A stretch of DNA of 46,295 bases from Clostridia bacterium. Lineage in GTDB: Bacteria > Bacillota > Clostridia > Christensenellales > Borkfalkiaceae. Below, in pieces: positions 25,101-32,112 of this stretch. The notes below the pieces were generated by a model. It made no database searches. It worked only from the letters and a program-made list of their open reading frames with translations, and was not told the DNA's origin. A program made the translations under genes and the position numbers. Each line of letters opens with the position of its first letter. Position 1 is the stretch's first letter. The DNA lies in the NCBI GenBank assembly GCA_017616695.1, contig JAFZXN010000052.1:1-46295 (forward strand), read 5' to 3'.

Positions 25101-27815
25101 ATGAAGAAACAACTTAACTTTGCAGTCGTGTTGCTGCTTGCCTTTGCCGTAGCTTTGTCGGCGTTCGCTTTTATCGGCGCGCCGGAAAATACGGTTTCGG
25201 CCGATCCGCAATCCGACGTATTCGAGATCGTAGAAAATCTCGACTGGGAAAACGAGCCCGTTGCCGGTTGGGGCAGCGTGAACAAGAACCTTGACTGCGT
25301 CGGTAATCCCATCGTGGTCGGCGGAGTAACTTATTCGCGTAACAGTATCGGCACGCACGCTCTTAACAGCGCCGATCCTTCCGATATCGTTTACGATATC
25401 TCCGCGCAGTCGAACGACTATCCCTATCTCGACCTTAAGGTCGGTCAGGTGGACGGCGGCAACAACTCTATCGTATTCTCCGTACTTGCCGACGGGGTTA
25501 CGGTCGACAGAGTTACTCTCGCTCCGGGCGTAGGCAATCATAAAGCCATCGCGATGGGCGCGTACGTAAAGGGCGCTCAAAAGCTCACGCTCCGCATAGA
25601 GCTTGCCGACCCCGCCGAAGGTTTCCACGACGGCAGCTGCGCGTTCCTCGACGTCTGTCTTAAAAAGATAGAGTATGACGGCTGTATGTCCGCGGTCCGT
25701 GCTTACGACAGGATAACTTACCCCGTAACGAGCGGTTGGGCTCCCGGTTACGATCAGATGGTCTATAACGCCACTATCGCCGCAAATCCCTATTCGTTCG
25801 ATATCTATGCCGACCACCACAATTATTCCGAAGGTTTCGGCGTTCATCTTAAAAACGTTTCCTACGAAGCTTATACGGCGGACAAGAACAACGAAGCCAA
25901 TTACGTTTCCTTAAAGTGGAACGTAAAAGACAAAGGTTACGCCCTGTTCTCCACCATGGCTTACGCTCCGCTCGGTTACGGCTATCATATCGACGCCTTT
26001 GCCGACGGCGTCGAACTCAAGTGTTCGGGTAAGCTCGAATCGGTCGGTACTATCAATTATTACGCAATGGACGCAAGGACCGGTCTTTACGAATTTACCG
26101 CCGCTATCCCGGAAAATGCCGAGATATTCGAGATCCGCATTATCGCCGACACTATCTTCAACGACGGGCAGATAAACCTTATGGCGCCTATGTTCTATGA
26201 AAAGAGCGATATGCTCATTTCTTACGACGCCGTACAGACTGCCGGCGAAATATGGCCGTATCAGGCTACGAGAGGCTATATGTGGGACGGCCAGAAGGCT
26301 ACCTACAGAGATTGCGCGCTCGGTAAAGACGTTACCACCGATAACGGTATCTACTTTGTAGCCGGTACGTATTACGTTTTCGACCTTACCGGTGTAAACC
26401 ATAACGCCATAGTCGGCAAACTCGGCAGAGCGCCTTACTTCCCCGATCATCCCGACGCTTACCCGCTGACGCTCCTTGCCACCGTCGAACACGAAGACGG
26501 CACTTTCACCACTTCCCGCTCGGCAGGCGCAGATTGGGATAACAGCGGTCTCGAAGTCGCTCTCTATCTCGGCGACGACGCCAAGACCTTGACTTTGAAA
26601 CTCGAATCGGACAACCCCGCTTATTCCGAAGCTATTTTCGATAACGCTGCTTTTACCGATAAAGTCGCTATCTATTTCGACGATGCGCTCACTTTGGCTG
26701 ATGCAGGCGACGCGCTTACCGCTCCCGCCGCTCCCACTAAAGCAGGTTACACCTTTGCCGGTTGGAAACTTGCGGGCGAAACCGATGCTTACGACTTCAC
26801 CGATAAGACCGTCGGTTCCGAAAGCATGGCGTTTGAAAGCATTTGGACGGCAAACACCTATAACGTCAACTACCTCGTCAAACTCGGCGACGGCGAACCC
26901 GCCGCAAACGACGCTTATCCGCAGGGCGCGTATAAGTACGACGAAGGCGCGGCTCTTCCCGAAGCGCAGGCTATGGAAGGTTACACCTTCGAGGGTTGGT
27001 ATGTGGGCGAAGAAAAAGTCACCGCTCTTGCCGCCGAAACTTACACCGACGACATTACCGCCACGGCAGTCTATGAACTTTGCGAATACACCGTGACTTT
27101 CGTCAACGGCGAAAACAACGCCGAACAGACGGTAGCTTACGGCGACACCGCCGAGGCGATAGACGTTCCCGTTCCCGCTTACCACACCTTCGACGGTTGG
27201 TATCTCGGCGACGCCAAATACGACTTTGCTACCCCCGTCACCGCCGACATTACGCTTACCGCGAGATTTGTCGGTATCAAGCTTGCCATCAACTACACGA
27301 TAAGTCTTGACGGCGCCGACGCTACCGCCGCGGAAGGTTACGCCCCCGCGGAACACACTTTCGGCGAAGAGACCGTTCTCCCCGAAGGTAACGCTATGGA
27401 AGGCTACGCCTTTGACGGTTGGTATATCGGAAACGACAAGGTCACTTCTCTTGCCGCCGAAGCTTATACCGACGATATCACGCTCGTAGGTAAATATACG
27501 CACGTTGCCGCGACTTATACCGTTACGTTCGTCGTAGACGGAGTTGAACTTCTGACCGTCAACGCCGAAGCGGGCACCAAAGTCGAACTTCCCGAAGCTC
27601 CCGCCAAGAGCGGCTATAACTTCAAAGGTTGGTATGTGGGCGAAGAAGAATTTACCGCCGAGACCACTATCGAAGGCGACGTCACCGTTACGGCTAAGTT
27701 TAACAAAGTTGCCAAAGCCGGCTGCGGTTCGTCCGCAAACGGTTGGGCGATAATGATCGCGCTCGCGTTCGTGACCGCCGCTTCCGTCGTCGCTATGAAA
27801 AAGAGGAATGCGTAA
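25101..27815 (+). CDS. Secreted NPCBM/InlB-repeat surface protein 1 with GC-TM-basic tail
   Basis: This 904-residue protein starts at the ATG directly behind ACAAGGAGG; an in-frame extension of 7 codons is rejected. A signal peptide (about 1-35, VSA-DP cleavage likely) leads into a canonical NPCBM domain (about 45-190; GWGSVNKNLD, SIGTHA). Two further NPCBM-like modules follow (about 195-380 and 385-530). Four to five InlB-type B repeats (about 535-865) carry GYTFxGWxxG signatures. The C-terminus is a Gly-Cys-Gly-Ser-Ser motif, a hydrophobic helix and KKRNA, a tripartite sorting-type tail. It has no catalytic domain and probably binds glycan at the surface. Its NPCBM modules are paralogous to those of the 32.1-kb protein and the giant glycosidase. 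Confidence 0.88.
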   Translation: MKKQLNFAVVLLLAFAVALSAFAFIGAPENTVSADPQSDVFEIVENLDWENEPVAGWGSVNKNLDCVGNPIVVGGVTYSRNSIGTHALNSADPSDIVYDISAQSNDYPYLDLKVGQVDGGNNSIVFSVLADGVTVDRVTLAPGVGNHKAIAMGAYVKGAQKLTLRIELADPAEGFHDGSCAFLDVCLKKIEYDGCMSAVRAYDRITYPVTSGWAPGYDQMVYNATIAANPYSFDIYADHHNYSEGFGVHLKNVSYEAYTADKNNEANYVSLKWNVKDKGYALFSTMAYAPLGYGYHIDAFADGVELKCSGKLESVGTINYYAMDARTGLYEFTAAIPENAEIFEIRIIADTIFNDGQINLMAPMFYEKSDMLISYDAVQTAGEIWPYQATRGYMWDGQKATYRDCALGKDVTTDNGIYFVAGTYYVFDLTGVNHNAIVGKLGRAPYFPDHPDAYPLTLLATVEHEDGTFTTSRSAGADWDNSGLEVALYLGDDAKTLTLKLESDNPAYSEAIFDNAAFTDKVAIYFDDALTLADAGDALTAPAAPTKAGYTFAGWKLAGETDAYDFTDKTVGSESMAFESIWTANTYNVNYLVKLGDGEPAANDAYPQGAYKYDEGAALPEAQAMEGYTFEGWYVGEEKVTALAAETYTDDITATAVYELCEYTVTFVNGENNAEQTVAYGDTAEAIDVPVPAYHTFDGWYLGDAKYDFATPVTADITLTARFVGIKLAINYTISLDGADATAAEGYAPAEHTFGEETVLPEGNAMEGYAFDGWYIGNDKVTSLAAEAYTDDITLVGKYTHVAATYTVTFVVDGVELLTVNAEAGTKVELPEAPAKSGYNFKGWYVGEEEFTAETTIEGDVTVTAKFNKVAKAGCGSSANGWAIMIALAFVTAASVVAMKKRNA

Positions 27816-28141
27816 TTAATTATTCGCGCTCGATCGTACGGCGCGTCGTTGATTTGGATCGGCGCGCCCTATGGTCGACAAAGCAGCATATCTTATATAA
27901 TTCGTAACGACCGCAATTTGCGCGATTTTTCGCGCAACGTCGTTTGCCGAGAATTGTTTAAAGGCTTTCCGTTTGCAAACGCAAAAGAAAGCGTTATTAT
28001 AATTACGTTCGGGATTTTTCAGGGCGAAGACTTGCAGCCCGACCGGAAAATCCGCGACCGAGCCTTATAATTGCGCATTGCGAATTATTAAGACGGCAAT
28101 CTATTACGAAGTAACCGAATTTATACACATAAGGACTGTCT
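27816..28141. other. Intergenic region before the glycyl radical genes
   Basis: There is no convincing gene; a 73-codon frame at 27849-28070 has no ribosome binding site or recognisable domain. The region holds a perfect 8-bp hairpin TTGCGCGA/TCGCGCAA (27918-27937) whose left part resembles the TTGnGACGATTTTAC motif, and the right copy of the 15-bp inverted repeat. An AAGGA site at about 28130 serves the activase gene. No strong promoter was recognised. Confidence 0.5.
28067..28081. repeat. 15-bp inverted repeat, right copy
   Basis: This is the reverse complement of 24931-24945, a perfect 15/15 match, lying about 60 bp before the activase start codon. No target-site duplication or transposase accompanies it. 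Confidence 0.6.
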
Positions 28142-28894
28142 ATGACGGGTGTCGTTTTCAATATACAACGGTATTGCCTTCGCGACGGCGAGGGCATAAG
28201 GACCTGCATATTCTTTAAAGGGTGCCCGCTTCATTGTCCTTGGTGTCACAACCCCGAAGGTATCTCGCCGCGCGTCGAGCGCGGCGAGGACGGTTCGGTC
28301 TTCGGAAAAGAAGTTTCCGCCGACGAGCTTATAGCGGAAATTTTAAAAGACAAAAAATATTATTCCCTTTCGGGCGGGGGAGTCACCTTTTCGGGCGGCG
28401 AACCGCTTTTTCAGGCGGAGTTTTGCAAAGAGCTTGCATACAGGATAAAAGCCGAGGGCGTGTCGGTCGCGATCGAAACGAGCGGCTTTGGTTCCGACGA
28501 AACGGTAAAAAGCCTGTTGCCGTACGTCGACGAGGTGCTTTTTGATATAAAGATACTCGACGAAACGGCGTTTAAAAAAATATGCGGCGGGGATATCTCC
28601 GCGGTGATTAAAAATTTGAGGCTGTTTGACGACTTCTGCGTTCCGATAACGTTGCGCTGCCCTGTTATCTTCGGCGTAAACGACTTCAAAGAGCATTTCA
28701 TCGAAGTTGGAAAGCTTGCAAAAGAGCTTAAAAACGTAAAAAAAGTTCAACTTTTACCCTATCACGACTTCGGCGTGGAAAAGGCTAAAAACCTCGGCAA
28801 AAGTCAGCCGAGATATCCTCTTTCGTCCGAAGAAGAAAAACGTGCGGCTATAGACGCCGTAAAGACGTATTTCCCGAATACGGAACTTATATAA
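28142..28894 (+). CDS. Glycyl radical enzyme activase (radical SAM, PflA-like)
   Basis: This 250-residue radical SAM enzyme installs the glycyl radical on the enzyme encoded next. The CX3CX2C motif is C28-C32-C35 (CPLHCPWCHNP). The SAM-binding GGE motif is seen in VTFSGGEP. Length and layout match the minimal PFL-activase type: the Cys-rich ferredoxin-like insert after the first cluster, usual in activases of dehydratase-class glycyl radical enzymes, is missing. An AAGGA site precedes the ATG. The next gene begins 5 bp after its stop, so the two form a coupled pair acting in the cytoplasm under anoxic conditions. Confidence 0.95.
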   Translation: MTGVVFNIQRYCLRDGEGIRTCIFFKGCPLHCPWCHNPEGISPRVERGEDGSVFGKEVSADELIAEILKDKKYYSLSGGGVTFSGGEPLFQAEFCKELAYRIKAEGVSVAIETSGFGSDETVKSLLPYVDEVLFDIKILDETAFKKICGGDISAVIKNLRLFDDFCVPITLRCPVIFGVNDFKEHFIEVGKLAKELKNVKKVQLLPYHDFGVEKAKNLGKSQPRYPLSSEEEKRAAIDAVKTYFPNTELI

Positions 28895-28899
28895 TATAG

Positions 28900-30894
28900 A
28901 TGTTTAAAGACCGTATAATTTCCGATAAACTGTTTGCCGCGGGCGATTATTTTACCGCGGGCTTTTTCGGTGAAGAAGATCCGTTTATCGGCGCGCTTAC
29001 GGTATACTTAAAAAACGCACCCTTGCCGGAATATAACGGCGAGCGCGTCTATCCTCTCCGCCCGCTTTGGTTTAACGGCGGAATTTTGAATCACGACTAT
29101 TCCTACACCCTGCGGTTCGACGAAAAAAGGCTCGAAAAAAGTCCGCTTTCGCCCGAAGAAAAGACCTTTGTATATAACGCTTACAGGAGCGTTTACCGCG
29201 GGGGCGGTAAAATAAATCTGCGGCACGCGCTCGCCGGCAGAGGCTACACTCATTTCTGTCCGGAAACGGACGATTTTATCAATATGTCGTTGACCGGATA
29301 TCTTGCCCGCTATCGCGGTGAAAGCGACTTCAATATTACTTGCGGAGCGCTTGCCGACGCGCTTATTTATTACGTTAATCGCGTTATAGCCTATCTTTCG
29401 GGCTTTGAGGGGGATAACGCCGAAAGACTTGTCGCCGCGTATAAGGACTTCCTCGTAAAGCCCGCGAAAGACTTTTTCGGCGCGTTCATAAGGATAGCTT
29501 TTATCTTTGCGTTCGACGGTTACGACAGCCTTGCCAACGTCGACGCGTCGCTTAAAAATTTCGACCTTTCGGGCGACGAAAGCGGACTTTTTTCCGAATT
29601 GTACGCCTCTTTCGAGCGGTACGCCGGTTGGAACTTTTCGATTGGCTTAAGCGAGAGCGTCGCCGCCGTGGCTTTCGACGGTTTTTGCGGTTCGAGCAGG
29701 CCGAATATCTCTTTCAAAGTGGGGAGCGATACGTCCGATTCGCTCTGGGAAAGCTGTTTTAAAGCGATAGAGCGCGGTATGCGACCGGCTTTTTACAATC
29801 GTGACGGATATGAGAAGGCTATGAAAAAAGTCGGCGTGAAAAACGCCGACCTTAAAAAGATAGGTTTCGGCGGCTGTACCGAAACGATGATAGCGGGGCG
29901 TGCCAACGTCGGTTCCATAGACGCAGGCATAAATTTTGCCGAAATACTTACCGAAACGGTCGAAAGCGGCGAGTTTGACGGCTTTGAAAGCTTGCTTTGC
30001 GCGTATTTAAAGAATATTGAAAAAGAGCTTGACGAAGTTATCGCCGAAGTCAACGCCGATTGCGACGCCATGCGCTCCGTTCCGCAGTACGTCCGCACGC
30101 TTTTGTGCCCGCCGTGCGCCGAATATAAGAAGAATTTCAACGACGGCGGCGCCGAATATTATTTCAGCGTTATCAACCTATGCGCGCTCGCCAACGCCGC
30201 AGACGGGCTTTATGCTATGCAAAAGCTCGTTTTCGAGCAAAAAAAGTACGCTTATATTGACGTCGTTTCTTATCTTAAAAACGACTTTGCGGGGGCGGAT
30301 AGCTATCTTTCGGATATAAAGGGGCTTAAATTTTTCGGTAACGACAACGATGAAGTCGACCTTATCGCAAAGAAGATTTTTTCCGCCGCTTGCGAAAAGC
30401 TCGAAAACGCCCGTTTATGCATAAAAAACGGCAGGTTCTTGCCTGCCTGCATAATGTTCAATACGGCTTTGAAAACGGGTGAAAACACCCGCGCCACGCC
30501 CGACGGAAGAAAGAGCGGTCTGCCCGTTGCCGACAGCGGCGGCGCTATGACGGGAAGGGACGTTACCGCCCCGACGGCGCTACTTAATTCCATCGGGAAC
30601 ATATCTCCCATGAGGGCGGCGGGGACCTGGGTGGTAAACGTTGCTCTGTCCAACGAAATGCTGCTCATAAAAGAGGGAAAAACTGCGTTTAAAGCGCTTA
30701 TAGGCGGGTTTTTCGATAATTGCGGCTGTCAGGTGCAGATAAACGTGATAGACAAAAAACTGTTGCTTGCCGCCGTCGACGACGACGAACTTGCAAAGAC
30801 TATAATCGTCAGAGTGGGCGGGTTTTCCGAAAGGTTCTGCAACCTGTCTAAAGAGTTCAGAAAAAACATCGCAGAGCGCACCGTGTATCGATAA
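28900..30894 (+). CDS. Unassigned glycyl radical enzyme with Cys-x-Glu active site
   Basis: This 664-residue glycyl radical enzyme is shorter than pyruvate formate-lyase or the diol and choline enzymes (about 750-850). The C-terminal radical motif is RVGGFSERF (radical Gly641), followed by a FRKNIAERT end. The thiyl loop is FGGCTETM with Cys326 and Glu328. The single Cys followed by x-Glu matches dehydratase/lyase-type members and excludes pyruvate formate-lyase, which has two adjacent Cys. ATPDGRKSGLPVAD is the conserved PDGR element. The substrate is unknown; the setting among secreted glycosidases suggests a sugar-derived or polyol substrate. No strong ribosome binding site is seen, so translation is likely coupled to the activase. 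No microcompartment genes lie nearby. Confidence 0.92.
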   Translation: MFKDRIISDKLFAAGDYFTAGFFGEEDPFIGALTVYLKNAPLPEYNGERVYPLRPLWFNGGILNHDYSYTLRFDEKRLEKSPLSPEEKTFVYNAYRSVYRGGGKINLRHALAGRGYTHFCPETDDFINMSLTGYLARYRGESDFNITCGALADALIYYVNRVIAYLSGFEGDNAERLVAAYKDFLVKPAKDFFGAFIRIAFIFAFDGYDSLANVDASLKNFDLSGDESGLFSELYASFERYAGWNFSIGLSESVAAVAFDGFCGSSRPNISFKVGSDTSDSLWESCFKAIERGMRPAFYNRDGYEKAMKKVGVKNADLKKIGFGGCTETMIAGRANVGSIDAGINFAEILTETVESGEFDGFESLLCAYLKNIEKELDEVIAEVNADCDAMRSVPQYVRTLLCPPCAEYKKNFNDGGAEYYFSVINLCALANAADGLYAMQKLVFEQKKYAYIDVVSYLKNDFAGADSYLSDIKGLKFFGNDNDEVDLIAKKIFSAACEKLENARLCIKNGRFLPACIMFNTALKTGENTRATPDGRKSGLPVADSGGAMTGRDVTAPTALLNSIGNISPMRAAGTWVVNVALSNEMLLIKEGKTAFKALIGGFFDNCGCQVQINVIDKKLLLAAVDDDELAKTIIVRVGGFSERFCNLSKEFRKNIAERTVYR

Positions 30895-30900
30895 AAGTCG

Positions 30901-31857
30901 TCAGACGGCGTTTTTATCGAGCGTCTGTCTGAATTTGGAGGGAGATATTCCCTCCGTTTTTTTGTACATCTTCACGAAATACGATTGATCGCAAAATCCC
31001 ACGAAATAGGATATCTCGGCGATGGTCATATCCGTTTCCATAAGTAATTTTTTCGACTGCATCACGCGGTAATTGTCTATATACTCGCACGGAGTTTTGC
31101 GCACGTATTTTTTAAATTCGGCGTAAAATGTGTTTTTCGACATCAAAGATACCGCCAAAAGGTCGGAAATAAGTATCTTTTTATTGTAATTTTTGTGAAT
31201 GTAATCGAGCGATAAAAATATCTGTTCGTAATTGTAATCGCGGTGCTTTACTTTAAGATCGTCGAGCTTTTCTATCCTTTCGGAGAGTTTGCGGTGGTAA
31301 ATTTCGCACAGCGCGGCGATAAGGCTCAACGCCAGCCCGTAAGAGCTCAAATATACCGCCACGTTTTTTTCCTTGTTGAGTTCGCCGAGCATTTCGAAAA
31401 GACTTTTTACCTTTTCGTATTCTTCGCCGAAAACGTGAAAATACGGCAAAGTATCGTTGTTTTTTCGCACCATCGGCTCGATGCCGAAAAGTAAGAGAAA
31501 GCCTTCCAATAAGATAAGGTCGCCGTAATATTTGTTGAAATAATTCTTGTTTATGCAAAGGTGATACACCCCGAGGTCCTCCGTTTCGACGTAGCCGTGC
31601 TTTTCGTAAGGGCGAATGACGAAAACGTCGCCTTGAGAAACGGGCGTTTTGCCGTTTTCGGTGTAATGATAGCCTTTGCCGCTTATGATGAAATTGACTT
31701 CGAAATAGCTGTGCGCGTGCATATCTATCGAGTAATGGCGGTGCAAAAACGTGGCGGTAAGGCGCATGGGATCGTTGTCGCCGTGAGTGGTCTCGTTGAA
31801 ATTCCACAACGTCTTTTCGGAATCGTTCAATTTTTCGGGATATAGAGTCTTATTCAT
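30901..31857 (-). CDS. AraC-family transcriptional regulator with cupin sensor (copy 2)
   Basis: This 318-residue paralogue of the 14.5-kb regulator has the same plan. The cupin domain (about 30-125) includes FLHRHYSIDMHAHSYFEVN and a GDVFVIRPYEKHG second motif. The C-terminal double helix-turn-helix (about 210-315) includes KILISDLLAVSLMSK and IAEISYFVGFCDQSYF. Probably a sugar-responsive activator, it diverges from the NPCBM/InlB gene 2 operon across 255 bp. Its stop lies only 6 bp from the stop of the convergent glycyl radical enzyme gene, with no terminator between. Its ribosome binding site is weak (AAAGATC), suggesting low expression. Confidence 0.93.
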   Translation of the reverse strand: MNKTLYPEKLNDSEKTLWNFNETTHGDNDPMRLTATFLHRHYSIDMHAHSYFEVNFIISGKGYHYTENGKTPVSQGDVFVIRPYEKHGYVETEDLGVYHLCINKNYFNKYYGDLILLEGFLLLFGIEPMVRKNNDTLPYFHVFGEEYEKVKSLFEMLGELNKEKNVAVYLSSYGLALSLIAALCEIYHRKLSERIEKLDDLKVKHRDYNYEQIFLSLDYIHKNYNKKILISDLLAVSLMSKNTFYAEFKKYVRKTPCEYIDNYRVMQSKKLLMETDMTIAEISYFVGFCDQSYFVKMYKKTEGISPSKFRQTLDKNAV

Positions 31858-32112
31858 AATGATCTTTATTTTTGCCCGCGCATTTTCAGGGCGGGCGTTT
31901 TATAGAGGCGATAATTGTGATAATATTTTTACCGAGTGATAAAAAACTCGCAAAAACTTTTCGTTTTTTACATTATAACACATATATAGGGCGAGATAAA
32001 GCGTTTTTCAAAATTTGAGACGATTTTACATATTAAAATGAAAATAATTCTATTTTCGGGCAATTTTTTGGTTTAAAATATAGATGATAACACGATTTTT
32101 CGGAGGTCGACA
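31858..32112. promoter_or_regulatory. Divergent control region between AraC-2 and the second surface operon
   Basis: TTGAGACGATTTTAC (32015-32029) matches the element upstream of NPCBM/InlB-repeat gene 1 at 14 of 15 positions. It is about 84 bp before the plus-strand ATG. The region is very A/T-rich, with several possible -10 boxes and a GAGTGATAAAAAACTC inverted repeat near 31935. It is the most likely AraC-2 target. No single promoter can be chosen with confidence. Confidence 0.45.

Noticed and set aside
25911..27503. 530-codon open frame on the minus strand opposite NPCBM/InlB-repeat gene 1
   Set aside because: It lies fully antisense to a well-supported gene, has no ribosome binding site or recognisable domain, and its composition follows the codon bias of the plus-strand repeats.
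27849..28070. 73-codon plus-strand frame between NPCBM gene 1 and the activase
   Set aside because: No ribosome binding site, no recognisable domain, and it overlaps a palindrome and the 15-bp repeat.
24931..28081. Insertion sequence or transposon around NPCBM gene 1
   Set aside because: Only a 15-bp inverted repeat is present, without transposase, target duplication or composition change. It is kept as a repeat finding only.
28900..30894. Pyruvate formate-lyase
   Set aside because: The active-site loop has a single Cys followed by x-Glu (GCTE) instead of adjacent Cys residues, and the protein is about 100 residues shorter.
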